The notes beneath the pieces are model-generated. The model was given only the letters and a program-made list of their open reading frames with translations. It had not been told where the DNA came from and made no database searches. DNA of 64,000 nucleotides from NCBI RefSeq assembly GCF_039525035.1, contig NZ_BAAAHE010000040.1:1-64000 (forward strand), given 5' to 3'. The stretch's first letter is position 1; each line of letters opens with the position of its first letter. A program made the position numbers and the translations under genes. This stretch comes from Sporichthya brevicatena. Lineage in GTDB: Bacteria > Actinomycetota > Actinomycetes > Sporichthyales > Sporichthyaceae. This document shows, piece after piece, positions 43,064 to 52,371 of the stretch.

Positions 43064-46000
43064 GTGAGCCCCCACTCCCCCTCGACCACCCGCGTGCGCG
43101 GCGTCTGTTCCTACTGCGGCGTGGGCTGCGGCATCGTCCTCGAGATCGGCCGGGACGCGGCCGGCGGACGGCGGGTCCTCTCCGTCGCCGGGGACACCGA
43201 GCACCCGGCGAACCGCGGCCGTCTCTGCACGAAGGGCGCGACGAGCGCCGAGGTCGCCTGCGCGCCCGGTCGGCTCGAGTCCGCGCTGCTGCGTCCCGAG
43301 CGTGGCGCGACCCCGATCGCCGTCGGGGTGGACGACGCGATCGCCGAGGCCGTCGTCCGCCTGCGTGCGATCGTCGACGAGCACGGCCCGGACGCGGTCG
43401 CCCTCTACGTCTCCGGGCAGATGACGACCGAGGCGCAGTACCTGTCCAACAAGTTGGCCAAGGGCTACCTGCGCACCAACAACATCGAGTCGAACTCGCG
43501 GCTGTGCATGGCGAGCGCCGGCGTCGGCTACAAGCAGTCGCTCGGTTCCGACGCCCCGCCCGGGTCGTACGACGACTTCGACGCCGCCGACGTCTTCCTG
43601 GTCGTCGGCTCGAACATGGCCGACTGCCACCCGATCCTGTTCCTGCGGATGATGGAGCGGGTCAAGGCCGGGGCCAAGCTGATTGTCGTCGACGTCCGGC
43701 GCACCGCGACCGCCGACAAGGCGGACCTGTTCCTTCAGGTGCGCCCCGGTACGGACCTCGCGCTGCTCAACGGGCTGCTGCACCTGATCGTTGCGAACGG
43801 CGACCACCACCCCGACTTCATCGCCGAGTTCACGACGAACTGGGACGCCGTCGAGGCGATGCTGGCCGACTACGCCCCGGCCCGGGTCGCGGAGATCACC
43901 GGTCTCGCCGAGCAGGACCTCCGCACCGCGGCGGCGTGGATCGGCGGCGCCGCGAACTGGATGACCTGCTGGACGATGGGCCTCAACCAGTCCGTCCAGG
44001 GCACGTGGAACACCAACGCGATCTGCAACCTGCACCTCGCCACCGGCGCGATCTGCCGGACCGGCTCCGGCCCGTTCTCCCTCACCGGACAGCCGAACGC
44101 CATGGGCGGGCGGGAGATGGGCTACATGGGGGCCGGCCTGCCCGGGCAGCGTGCCGTCCTCTCCCCCGACGACCGCGCGTTCGTCGAGAACCTCTGGAAC
44201 CTGCCGGCCGGGACGCTGCGCACGGACGTCGGTCAGGGCACCGTCGAACTGTTCGAGAAGGCCGCCGCCGGGGAGATCAAGGCGATCTGGGTGATCTGCA
44301 CCAACCCCGTCGCCTCGGTCGCCAACCGCAACACCGTGATCGCCGGGCTCGAGGCCGCCGAGCTCGTCATCGTCCAGGACGCGTTCACCGACGCGGAGAC
44401 CATCGCCTACGCGGACATCGTGCTGCCGGCGGCGCTGTGGACCGAGGTCGACGGCGTGTTCGTCAACTCCGAACGGAATCTGACCCTGCTTCAGCCCGTG
44501 GCGGACGCGCCGGGCGAGGCCTTGCCGGACTGGGACCTGATCGCGCGCATCGCGCGCGGGTTGGGCTTCGTCGAGGCGTTCGCCTACGACCGCGCCGAGC
44601 AGATCTTCGACGAGCTGCGTGCCTTCGCGAACCCCGCGACGGGCTACGACCTCCGCGGCGTCACCTACGACCGGTTGCGCACCTCCCCCGTCCAGTGGCC
44701 CGCTCCGCCGGACGACGACGAGGCGCGCCACCCGATCCGCTACCTCAACGACGGCCGTAGCCGTGCCCTCGTCACGCGGGAGGACGGTTCGACCCCCCGG
44801 TTGGCCTTCGCCACTCCCGACGGCCGCGCGGTCTTCCACGCCCGCCCGCACGTCGGGCCGGCCGAGCTGCCGGACGCCGAGCATCCGTTCGTCCTCACGA
44901 CCGGTCGCGTCCAGCACCAGTGGCACACGCTGACCAAGACCGGCAAGGTCCCGCGGCTGGCGAAGCTCAACCCCGGCCCGTTCGTCGAGGTCCACCCCGA
45001 CGACGCCACCGCGCTGGGCCTGGCCGCCGGCGACCGCGTCGAGATCACCTCGCGCCGCGGCCGCGCGGTGCTCCCCGCGGTGATCAGCGATCGCATGGCC
45101 CCCGGCACCTGCTGGGCCCCGTTCCACTGGAACGACGCCTTCGGCGCCGACCTCTCGATCAACGCCGTCACCAATGACGCCGTCGACCCCGCCTCCTTCC
45201 AGCCGGAGTTCAAGGTCTGCGCCGTCGCCCTCGCCCGCGTCTCCGCCCCGGCACTGGAGATGACATCTCCAGTGCACTCGGCCGATCCGGTGGAGATGAC
45301 ATCTCCACCGGATTCCGCGATTTCGGTGGAGATGTCATCTCCAGTGGAGTCGGCGCTGGCGGCCGCGCTCGGGCTGGGCGAGGTCGCCGGGGCGGAGTTC
45401 ACCGCGCCGGAGTTCACCGCGCCGGAGTTCACCGCGCCGGAGTTCACCGCGCCGGAGTTCACGGGGATCCAGCGGCAGTACCTCGCCGGGCTCACGGTCG
45501 GGCTCGCGTCGCCGCAGGCGCGGCCGGGGACGCCGGTGCTGCCCGCGGACGCCCCGTTCGACGACGAGCGCCGAGCGTGGGTCGCGGGCCTGCTGGCGGG
45601 CCTGTTCTCCCGCGCCGACGTGGGGCCGGGCCCCACCGCGAGTGGAGATGTCATCTCCACTGGAGATGTCATCTCCAGTGCGGGGGCGCCGCCGGAGACC
45701 GTGGTGCTCGCCTGGGCGTCGCAGACCGGGAACGCCGAGGACTTCGCGAGCGGGGCCGCGGCCCTGCTCGCCCGGGACGGCCTGCCCGTCCACCTCACGA
45801 TGATGGACGATCTCGACGTCGCCACGCTGCCGCAGGCCTCGACCCTGCTCGTCGTCACCAGCACCTTCGGGGACGGCGAGTCCCCCGACAACGGCCAGGG
45901 GTTCTGGGCCGCTCTCAGCGACACCGCCGCGCCGCGACTCGACGGCGTCCGGTTCGCCGTCCTGGCCTTCGGCGATCCGAACTACGCCGACTTCTGCGGC

Positions 46001-47416
46001 CACGGCCGCCGGCTCGACGCCCGCCTCGCCGAACTCGGCGCGACGCGTCTGGCCGATCGCGTCGACGCCGGTCCCGACGACCGCGCCCGCGCCGCCAACT
46101 GGCTCACGGCGGTCCGCGACCTCCTCCGCCCCGACGGAGAGCGTCCGGAGCCCCCGCCGGCGGCGGCGCCGACCGCGCCCGCGACGCGTCCGGTTCCGCG
46201 CCCGGTCGCGGTGACCCTCCCGCCGTCGGTGCCGGTCCCCGCGCCCGATCCCGGCGCCGAGTACGTCTCCCCCGACGTCCAGCCGGACGTCGAGGCGGCC
46301 GGTCTGTTCACCCGGCGCCAGCCGCTGCCGACGCGGCTGGTCACGAACCTCGCGCTCACCGGCGCCGGGTCGGCGAAGGACGTCCGCCGGTTCGGGTTCG
46401 CGCTCGACGCCGGTTGCACCTACGAGGTCGGGGACGCGCTCGGGGTCTGGCCCAAGAACGACGAGACGGTCGTCGACGAGTGGCTCGCGGTCACCGGACT
46501 CGACGGGGACGCCGTCGTCGCCCTCGACGACCGACCGGAGACGGACCTGCGCACCGCCGCGCGGGAGTACCTCGACATCGTCCGGATCACTCCGGACCTG
46601 ATGCGGTTCGTGAACCAGCGTCACCCCGACCGCGACCTGGCCCGGCTGCTGCGCGCCAACAACAAGATCGCGCTCGAGCAGTGGCTCTGGGGCAAGCAGG
46701 CGATGGACCTGCTCGCCGAGTACCCGGTCCGCGCCGCGACCGAGGACTGGCTGGACGTGATCCGCCCCCTCGCCCCGCGCCTGTACTCGATCTCGTCGAG
46801 CCCGAAGGAGTTCCCGCACGAGGTCGCGCTGACGGTCTCCGCCGTGCGCTACGCCTACGAGGGGCGGGCCCGGCACGGCGTCTGCTCGACCTTCCTCGCC
46901 GACCGTTGCGCCGACGAGACCGTTCCGGTCTTCCTCCAGCGCTCGCCGCACTTCCGGCCACCCACCGACGGCCGGACGCCGATGATCATGATCGGCCCCG
47001 GCACCGGCGTCGCGCCGTTCCGCGGCTTCCTCCAGGAGCGCCGCCAGCTCGGCCACCACGGCCGCAACTGGCTGTTCTTCGGCGAGCAGCGCTCCGCGAC
47101 GGACTTCTACTACCGCGCCGAGCTCGAGGAGATGTACGGCGCGGGGCTACTCACCCGGCTCTCGCTCGCGTTCTCCCGCGACCAGCGCCAGAAGGTCTAT
47201 GTCCAGGACCTGATGCGTGCCGCCGGCCGTGAGTTCTGGCGGTGGCTCGACGCCGGTGCGCACGTCTACGTCTGCGGCGACGCCGGACGGATGGCGAAGG
47301 ACGTCCACGCCGCGCTGATCGAGATCGTCCGCGACCACGGCGGTCTCGGCGAGCGGGCCGAGGAGTACGTCCGGAGCCTCGTCACCCAGCGCCGGTACGT
47401 GCGCGACGTGTACTGA
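43064..47416 (+). CDS. assimilatory nitrate reductase fused to CysJ-like NADPH flavoreductase
   Basis: A 1450-residue cytoplasmic fusion that should carry electrons from NADPH to nitrate in one chain. Residues 1-730 form a bis-MGD molybdoenzyme with an N-terminal 4Fe-4S motif (CSYCGVGC, then RLCTKG) and [14 protein letters not shown], whose Cys is the expected Mo ligand. A repeat-rich linker (about 730-875) follows. Then come a flavodoxin domain ([14 protein letters not shown], from about 879), an FAD domain (RLYSISSSP, near 1240) and an NADPH loop ([14 protein letters not shown], near 1308), ending YVRDVY like CysJ. The linker holds palindromes and a tandem repeat listed separately. It starts with GTG 43064. 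No nitrite reductase or transporter is next to it. Confidence 0.93.
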   Translation: MSPHSPSTTRVRGVCSYCGVGCGIVLEIGRDAAGGRRVLSVAGDTEHPANRGRLCTKGATSAEVACAPGRLESALLRPERGATPIAVGVDDAIAEAVVRLRAIVDEHGPDAVALYVSGQMTTEAQYLSNKLAKGYLRTNNIESNSRLCMASAGVGYKQSLGSDAPPGSYDDFDAADVFLVVGSNMADCHPILFLRMMERVKAGAKLIVVDVRRTATADKADLFLQVRPGTDLALLNGLLHLIVANGDHHPDFIAEFTTNWDAVEAMLADYAPARVAEITGLAEQDLRTAAAWIGGAANWMTCWTMGLNQSVQGTWNTNAICNLHLATGAICRTGSGPFSLTGQPNAMGGREMGYMGAGLPGQRAVLSPDDRAFVENLWNLPAGTLRTDVGQGTVELFEKAAAGEIKAIWVICTNPVASVANRNTVIAGLEAAELVIVQDAFTDAETIAYADIVLPAALWTEVDGVFVNSERNLTLLQPVADAPGEALPDWDLIARIARGLGFVEAFAYDRAEQIFDELRAFANPATGYDLRGVTYDRLRTSPVQWPAPPDDDEARHPIRYLNDGRSRALVTREDGSTPRLAFATPDGRAVFHARPHVGPAELPDAEHPFVLTTGRVQHQWHTLTKTGKVPRLAKLNPGPFVEVHPDDATALGLAAGDRVEITSRRGRAVLPAVISDRMAPGTCWAPFHWNDAFGADLSINAVTNDAVDPASFQPEFKVCAVALARVSAPALEMTSPVHSADPVEMTSPPDSAISVEMSSPVESALAAALGLGEVAGAEFTAPEFTAPEFTAPEFTAPEFTGIQRQYLAGLTVGLASPQARPGTPVLPADAPFDDERRAWVAGLLAGLFSRADVGPGPTASGDVISTGDVISSAGAPPETVVLAWASQTGNAEDFASGAAALLARDGLPVHLTMMDDLDVATLPQASTLLVVTSTFGDGESPDNGQGFWAALSDTAAPRLDGVRFAVLAFGDPNYADFCGHGRRLDARLAELGATRLADRVDAGPDDRARAANWLTAVRDLLRPDGERPEPPPAAAPTAPATRPVPRPVAVTLPPSVPVPAPDPGAEYVSPDVQPDVEAAGLFTRRQPLPTRLVTNLALTGAGSAKDVRRFGFALDAGCTYEVGDALGVWPKNDETVVDEWLAVTGLDGDAVVALDDRPETDLRTAAREYLDIVRITPDLMRFVNQRHPDRDLARLLRANNKIALEQWLWGKQAMDLLAEYPVRAATEDWLDVIRPLAPRLYSISSSPKEFPHEVALTVSAVRYAYEGRARHGVCSTFLADRCADETVPVFLQRSPHFRPPTDGRTPMIMIGPGTGVAPFRGFLQERRQLGHHGRNWLFFGEQRSATDFYYRAELEEMYGAGLLTRLSLAFSRDQRQKVYVQDLMRAAGREFWRWLDAGAHVYVCGDAGRMAKDVHAALIEIVRDHGGLGERAEEYVRSLVTQRRYVRDVY
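45251..45275. repeat. linker palindrome 1
   Basis: Arms GCACTGGAGATG and CATCTCCAGTGC around a single A, 25 bases. It is part of the nitrate reductase gene and reads as Glu-Met-Thr-Ser-Pro. Confidence 0.85.
45285..45313. repeat. linker palindrome 2
   Basis: Arms ATCCGGTGGAGATG and CATCTCCACCGGAT around a single A, 29 bases with 14-base arms. The outer arm differs from palindrome 1, but both arms changed together, so hairpin-forming ability is kept. Confidence 0.85.
45327..45343. repeat. linker palindrome 3
   Basis: TGGAGATG-T-CATCTCCA, 17 bases with 8-base arms; the flanking bases do not pair. It reads as Glu-Met-Ser-Ser-Pro, the third copy in the linker. Confidence 0.8.
45392..45463 (+). 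repeat. 15-base tandem repeat, 4 full copies plus a partial one, in the linker
   Basis: GCGCCGGAGTTCACC is repeated four times after a partial copy and encodes Ala-Pro-Glu-Phe-Thr. Copies are nearly identical, indicating recent expansion. It lies between palindromes 3 and 4. Confidence 0.92.
45641..45680. repeat. linker palindromes 4 and 5, overlapping
   Basis: AGTGGAGATG-T-CATCTCCACT (45641-45661) and CACTGGAGATG-T-CATCTCCAGTG (45658-45680) overlap by four bases, just before the flavodoxin domain. They are read in another frame than the first three, giving Gly-Asp-Val-Ile-Ser. Confidence 0.85.
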
Positions 47417-47423
47417 CGAGACG

Positions 47424-48191
47424 TCAGCTCCGCAGGGTTCGCTTCTCGATCGGCTTGTCCGCGGCCTGCTCGGGCGTCAGGGGCAGGACGCGGTGGACGA
47501 AGACGCCGGGCAGGTGGACCTCGTCCGGGTCGAGCGCCCCGACCTCGACCAGCTCCTCGACCTCCGCGATCGTGACGCGGCCGGCCATCGCGGTGACGGG
47601 GTTGAAGTTCCGGGCGGCGCGGTGGAAGACGAGGTTGCCGTGGCGGTCCCCCTTGATCGCCCGTACCAACGCGAAGTCGGCGAAGAAGGCCTGCTCGAGC
47701 ACGTACGTCCGTGTCACCCCGTCGACGGTGAACTCCGCGGTCGGGCGCGGCGGCGACGCCGCGACGACGTTGCCGTCGGCGTCGTAGCGCCACGGGATGC
47801 CACCGGTCTCGACCAGCGTCCCGCCGCCGGCCGGGGTGTAGAAGGCCGGGATGCCGACGCCCGCGGCCCGCAGCCGCTCGGCGAGGGTCCCCTGCGGGAT
47901 CAGTTCGACCTCGAGCTCACCGGCGAGGTACTGCCGGGCGAACTCGCGGTTGTCGCCGATGTAGGAGGCGGTCATGCGCGCGATCCGGTGCGCGTGCAGG
48001 AGCTTGCCGAGGCCCATCTCCCCGACGCCGCAGTTGTTCGACGCGACGTGCAAGTTCCTCGTCCCCTGCTCCACCAGCGCGTCGATCAGCACGGCCGGGA
48101 CGCCGCAGAGCCCGAACCCGCCGACGGCCAGCGTCGCGCCGTCGCCGATGTCCGCGACCGCCTCCGCGGCGGATGCGACCGTCTTGTTCAT
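47424..48191 (-). CDS. scoA: 3-oxoacid CoA-transferase subunit A, without subunit B
   Basis: 255 residues with the subunit A signature VGGFGLCGVPAVLIDAL, SNNCGVGEMGLGKLL and GDRHGNLVFHRAARNFNP. It forms a heterodimer with subunit B, which carries the catalytic glutamate, to move CoA between acetoacetate and another acid. Subunit B is normally the next gene, but here the next gene on this side is the convergent nitrate reductase, 7 bases away. It overlaps the DUF3037 gene by one base. The partner must be elsewhere or the gene is not functional as a transferase. Confidence 0.9.
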   Translation of the reverse strand: MNKTVASAAEAVADIGDGATLAVGGFGLCGVPAVLIDALVEQGTRNLHVASNNCGVGEMGLGKLLHAHRIARMTASYIGDNREFARQYLAGELEVELIPQGTLAERLRAAGVGIPAFYTPAGGGTLVETGGIPWRYDADGNVVAASPPRPTAEFTVDGVTRTYVLEQAFFADFALVRAIKGDRHGNLVFHRAARNFNPVTAMAGRVTIAEVEELVEVGALDPDEVHLPGVFVHRVLPLTPEQAADKPIEKRTLRS

Positions 48192-48589
48192 CAGCGCGTG
48201 TCCGCCGGGAGCACCAGGGAACGCATCAACCGTGCGAGGTCGGCCGCGGGGTCGAGCGTCAGGCCGGTGTGCACCGGACCGGGCTGGATCACGGTGCTGC
48301 GGGGCGCGGTCAGCCAACGGAAACGCTTTCCGAGGTCCTCGGCCGCGACCGGCCCCGCCCCGGCGCCGCCCGCGCAGACGTCGGCCGCGGTCGCCAGCGC
48401 ACGCTCGATCGCCGCGACTTCGGCGCGCCCGTCGAGCGCCCGCAACCGCTCGACGTCCAGATGCGTCTGCGCCGCCAGGTAGTCCCGCGCCCGGCAGTAC
48501 AGGAGCACCCCGCCGTTGATGAACTCCCCACGCTCGACGCGGGGCACGACGCGCAGCAGGGCGTACTCGAAGCTCACCCGCCCGGTCAC
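48191..48589 (-). CDS. DUF3037 domain protein
   Basis: 132-residue protein that begins VSFEYALLRVVPRVERGEFINGGVLLYCRARDYL, the DUF3037 signature. The rest is variable. Genes of this family are often found next to HipA-like kinase genes, and here it overlaps one by GTGA. No biochemical function is known. The overlap on both sides places it in the middle of an operon with the kinase and scoA. Confidence 0.88.
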   Translation of the reverse strand: MTGRVSFEYALLRVVPRVERGEFINGGVLLYCRARDYLAAQTHLDVERLRALDGRAEVAAIERALATAADVCAGGAGAGPVAAEDLGKRFRWLTAPRSTVIQPGPVHTGLTLDPAADLARLMRSLVLPADTR

Positions 48590-49443
48590 GCCTGTCCCCC
48601 ACGGCGACGCCGGTTCAGCCAGGCCGGTCGGTTGTCGCCGCGCTCGGCGACCACCGGTCCGGCCGCGGCGGCCTCAGCCAGCGCCGGCAGCCACTGCGGC
48701 TGCGCGTCCAGCCGCGCCCGCAGCCGCGCGACGTAGGCGACGCGCAGCTCGTCCGGCGTGCGATCGTCCTCCGCGACCAGCCACTCGTCCGGCACGGTGG
48801 CGAGCACCGAGGTCAACAGGTCGTCCGTCACCCGCGGGGCGCAGAGCTCGGCCGCCGCCGTCACGTCCGGGGTGAACCGGACCAGCGCGTGCTCCCCGAT
48901 GTCGTAGGGCCGGGCGACGGAGGAGTCGGCCCGGGCCCAGTCGTGATGGAACGTCAGGGCCGCGCCGTGGTCGATCAGGATCAGCCGGTCGTGCCAGTGG
49001 AGCATGTTCGGGTTCCGCCACGAACGGTCCGCGTTCTGGATGAACGCGTCGAACCAGAGCACCTGGCCGGCCAGGCCGAGGTCGCGGTCGAGGTCGGCCG
49101 GGTCGAAGTCCAGCGCCCCCGGCAGGTAGTCGACGCCCAGGTTCAGACCCGGGCTCGCCTTCAGCAGCGCCTGGATCTCCTCGTCCGGCTCCCCCGGCGC
49201 CAGCGCCGGGTCGAGCTCGATCGCCACCAGGTCCGGCACGGGGAGGTCGAGGGCGCGGGCGAGACCGGCACAGATCACCTCGGCGACGAGCACCTTCGGG
49301 CCCTGACCGGCGCCGCGGAACTTCACGACGTACGTGCCGAGGTCGGCGGCCTCCATCAGCCCGGGCAGCGACCCGCCCTCACGCAACGGCGCCACGTAGC
49401 GCGTCGCGACACGGACGGGCAGGCCGATCTCTCGGGAACTCAC
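48586..49443 (-). CDS. HipA-like kinase (stand-alone, DUF3037-linked)
   Basis: 285 residues with a HipA C-terminal type kinase core: the putative catalytic loop DAFIQNADRSWRNPNML and the metal-binding IDHGAAL (DFG equivalent), preceded by a Lys-containing YVVKFRGAGQGPKVLVAEVI segment. HipA proteins phosphorylate translation factors and cause growth arrest, but this short form lacks the N-subdomain 1 of HipA and no HipB antitoxin is present. It overlaps the DUF3037 gene by GTGA, suggesting that protein as the partner. It begins 16 bases after the acyltransferase gene. Confidence 0.82.
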   Translation of the reverse strand: MSSREIGLPVRVATRYVAPLREGGSLPGLMEAADLGTYVVKFRGAGQGPKVLVAEVICAGLARALDLPVPDLVAIELDPALAPGEPDEEIQALLKASPGLNLGVDYLPGALDFDPADLDRDLGLAGQVLWFDAFIQNADRSWRNPNMLHWHDRLILIDHGAALTFHHDWARADSSVARPYDIGEHALVRFTPDVTAAAELCAPRVTDDLLTSVLATVPDEWLVAEDDRTPDELRVAYVARLRARLDAQPQWLPALAEAAAAGPVVAERGDNRPAWLNRRRRGGQA

Positions 49444-49458
49444 CCGCCGAAGTCTGCC

Positions 49459-50139
49459 TCAGCCGGCGGCGAGCTGCTCCTTGACGTCGGTCGCGTAGGC
49501 GTCGACGTACTCCTGGCCGGACAGCTCCTGGATCGCCCGCATGATGTCGTCGGTGATCTCGCGGTAGAGCCGGGCGTCGCGCTTACGGCCGTCGTACTTG
49601 GCGAGATCCATCGGCGGCCCGAACTTCACGGCGACCGGGTGGCGACGGGGCCACACCTTGCCGGGCGGCTGGACCTCGAAGCTGCCGATCATCGCGCAGG
49701 GCAGCAGCGGGGCCCCGGTCTCCAGCCACAGCCGGGCGACGCCGACGCGGCCGCGGTAGAGCCGACCGTCCGGCGACCGCGTGCCCTCGGGGTAGATGCC
49801 GAGCAGGTTGCCCTCGGCCAGCACCTCGGCCGCGGTCGCGATCGCCGCGAGCCCGGCCCGGCCACTGTCCCGGTCGACCGGCTTCTGGCCGAGCGCGTTG
49901 AAGAAGCTCGCGGTCAGCTTCCCCGCCACACCCTGGCCGGTGAAGTACTGCGCCTTGGCCAGGTAGATGACCTTGCGGTCGAGCACGTGCGGCACGAAGA
50001 AGTGGTCCGAGAACGACACGTGATTGCCGGCGAGGATCGCGGGGCCGCTCCTCGGCACGTGCTCCAGGCCGCTCACCGTGGGCTTGAACACCGCCTGGAC
50101 CACGGGTCCCAGGAAGATTTTCATCCCCCTGTAGAGCAC
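49459..50139 (-). CDS. 1-acyl-sn-glycerol-3-phosphate acyltransferase family protein
   Basis: 226-residue membrane-associated acyltransferase. The catalytic HX4D motif is NHVSFSDHFF and the phosphate-binding motif is YPEGTRSPDG; GQKPVDRDSGRAGL lies in between, as in PlsC. Start GTG 50139 is preceded by GGGAGG; the ATG 50124 is too close to AGGGGG. It likely makes phosphatidic acid or acylates another glycerol- or lipid-phosphate acceptor. It heads the run acyltransferase, HipA-like kinase, DUF3037, scoA. Confidence 0.88.
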   Translation of the reverse strand: MLYRGMKIFLGPVVQAVFKPTVSGLEHVPRSGPAILAGNHVSFSDHFFVPHVLDRKVIYLAKAQYFTGQGVAGKLTASFFNALGQKPVDRDSGRAGLAAIATAAEVLAEGNLLGIYPEGTRSPDGRLYRGRVGVARLWLETGAPLLPCAMIGSFEVQPPGKVWPRRHPVAVKFGPPMDLAKYDGRKRDARLYREITDDIMRAIQELSGQEYVDAYATDVKEQLAAG

Positions 50140-50230
50140 GGCGGAACCTCCCGGGCGGCCGGAGCCATCGACTGCGCGGGGCGCAGCTCCCCGTCAGCCG
50201 CAACTCTAATGGTCGCCCGCGACCGCTCGG

Positions 50231-52276
50231 TCAGGTGCTCGCCGACCCGCCCACCGACCGGGTCCGCGCGAACTCGGCGAACCAGCGGACGACGTCCGGG
50301 TCGTCCACCGCCGCGAGGTTGGCCGCCTTCTCCAGCGGCACGCCCTGGAGCAGCCGCTTGATCGGCACCTCCAGGCGCTTGCCGGTCAGCGTGTGCGGGA
50401 TGGCGGGCGCCGCGATGATCTCGTCCGGGACGTGCCGCGGCGTGCGCTTGGTCCGCAGCTCGGTCCGGATCGCCGCGATCAGCTCGTCGTCGAGCTCGTG
50501 ACCGGGCGCAGGGACGACGAACAACGGCAGGTAGTACCCGCCGCCCGGCTGCTCGACGCCGAGGACGAGCGTCTCCTGGATCTGCGGCATCGCCTCCAGC
50601 ACGCCGTAGAAGTCGCTGCTGCCCAGGCGGACGCCGTCGCGATTGAGCGTGGCGTCCGAACGGCCGTGGATGACGACGGAGTGGTCGGAGTACAGCGTGA
50701 TCCAGTCCCCGTGCCGCCACACGCCCGGCCAGGGGTCGAAGTAGGAGTCGAGGTACCGCGCGTTGTCGGTGTCGTTCCAGAGGTGGAGCGGCATCGACGG
50801 CATCGGGCGGGTGATGACGAGTTCCCCCACCTCGCCGGTCACCGGCTTGCCGTCGTCGTCCCAGGCGGCGATCGCGGCGCCGGCGAGCGGGCCGGAGATG
50901 CGCCCCGCCCGGACCGGCAGCAGGTCGTTGCCGCCGACGAAGGCACCGCAGATGTCGGTCCCGCCGCTGGTGGAGTCCAGCCGGACGTCGGCGGAGACGT
51001 TCTCGTAGACCCACGGGTACCCGGCGGTCGGCAGCGCGGACCCGCTGACCTGGATGGTTTGCACGCACGAGAGGTCGGCGCGCTCCTTGGGCACGATCCC
51101 CGCGTTCTGCGTGGCGGTCACCAGCGCGGCGCCGAGGAAGAAGACCTTCGCGCGGACCAGGCCGGCCGCCTCCCAGAGGACGCCGAAGTCGGGGTAGCCC
51201 GGGCTGCCCTCGTAGAGCACGATCGACGACCCGGCGGCCAGGCCGAGCAGCTGGGAGTTCCAGAGCATCCAGCCGGTGGTCGTGTAGGTGAAGTAGGTGT
51301 CCCCGAGACCGAGGTCGGCGTAGAGGTGGGCCCACTTCAGACCCTCCATCAGAATCCCGCCGTGCCCGTGCACGAGCCCCTTGGGCATCCCGGTCGTGCC
51401 GGAGGTGAACAGCACCCAGAGCGGGTGCGAGAAGTCGGTCTGCTCGAACTCGAGGGGCGCGTCCGTGGCGATCGCGTCGACCCAGGCGGTCACCGCCGGC
51501 CCGTCGGCCGCGTAGCCCGGCAGTGGCTCGCCGGGGAACGCGTAGGAGACCTGGACGACCTGACGCACCGTCGGAAGGCTGGCCGCCAGCTCGACGGCGA
51601 CGTCGCGGCGGTCGATCGTCCGGCCCTGCCAGTGGTAGCCGTCGACGGCGAGCAGCACGGTGGGCTCGAGCTGCGAGAGGCGCGCGATCGTGCCCTCGGA
51701 ACCGAAGTCGGGCGAGAGCAGCGCCCACACCGCGCCGACCGACGCGGCGGCCATGCACCCGATCACGGCGTGCTCGATGTTCGGCAGGTACGCCGCCACC
51801 CGGTCCCCCGGCCGGACGCCGACGGAGCGGAGCCAGGCCGCGAGTGCGGCGACGTCACGCCGGAGCTGCCCGCGCGTGATCGTGCGCGGCTCCAGTTGCC
51901 CGCCCGCGGCCGGTTCCTTCAGGCAGATCAGCGCCGGATCGTCGTCCGCGCCCGGCCGCAAACATCGCTCGGCGAAGTTGACGCTCGCCCCGGGGAACCA
52001 GCGGACGCCCGGCATGGTGTCGCCCTCGCGGACCGCGGTCCACGGGGTCGGCGACCGCATGTCGACGAAGTCCCACATGGCGGCCCAGAACCGGTCGGTC
52101 TCCTCGACCGACCAGGCCCACATCGAGTCGTGGTCCGGGAAGTCCCGGCCCTCACGCTCGGACAGCCAGGTCAGGAACCGCGTCATGGTGCACGCCGCGG
52201 CACGCTCGGGCGAGGCCTGCCACAGCACCGGGCCGAGGTCGTCGGCGGCAGCGGGGCCGGACGGAACCTGCGACAT
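50231..52276 (-). CDS. aacS: acetoacetyl-CoA synthetase
   Basis: 681 residues, the typical length of acetoacetate-CoA ligases. Marks include the AMP-binding loop LFTSGTTGMPKGLVHGHGG, the N-terminal MWAWSVEETDRFWAAMWDF and the FAERCLRPGADDDPALI segments specific to AacS, and the C-terminal catalytic Lys in LTGKRLEVPIKRLLQG. It activates acetoacetate with ATP and CoA. GGGAGG precedes ATG 52276. Acetoacetate is a by-product of the Kam/Kce lysine route, so a link to 7773-13087 is possible, but ketone-body or polyketide metabolism are alternatives. Confidence 0.92.
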   Translation of the reverse strand: MSQVPSGPAAADDLGPVLWQASPERAAACTMTRFLTWLSEREGRDFPDHDSMWAWSVEETDRFWAAMWDFVDMRSPTPWTAVREGDTMPGVRWFPGASVNFAERCLRPGADDDPALICLKEPAAGGQLEPRTITRGQLRRDVAALAAWLRSVGVRPGDRVAAYLPNIEHAVIGCMAAASVGAVWALLSPDFGSEGTIARLSQLEPTVLLAVDGYHWQGRTIDRRDVAVELAASLPTVRQVVQVSYAFPGEPLPGYAADGPAVTAWVDAIATDAPLEFEQTDFSHPLWVLFTSGTTGMPKGLVHGHGGILMEGLKWAHLYADLGLGDTYFTYTTTGWMLWNSQLLGLAAGSSIVLYEGSPGYPDFGVLWEAAGLVRAKVFFLGAALVTATQNAGIVPKERADLSCVQTIQVSGSALPTAGYPWVYENVSADVRLDSTSGGTDICGAFVGGNDLLPVRAGRISGPLAGAAIAAWDDDGKPVTGEVGELVITRPMPSMPLHLWNDTDNARYLDSYFDPWPGVWRHGDWITLYSDHSVVIHGRSDATLNRDGVRLGSSDFYGVLEAMPQIQETLVLGVEQPGGGYYLPLFVVPAPGHELDDELIAAIRTELRTKRTPRHVPDEIIAAPAIPHTLTGKRLEVPIKRLLQGVPLEKAANLAAVDDPDVVRWFAEFARTRSVGGSAST

Positions 52277-52371
52277 GAAACCTCCCGGGGAACGGTGTCG
52301 ACGTCATTCTTCCCCGGGTGCCCGGCTTCGCCCCTGGCAGCCGGGTCAGGGCGGTACGGCAGAATTCGCCC

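Noticed and set aside
45251-45680. CRISPR-like array
   Set aside because: Repeats are translated in frame, vary in arm length and have no uniform spacers; no cas genes are present.
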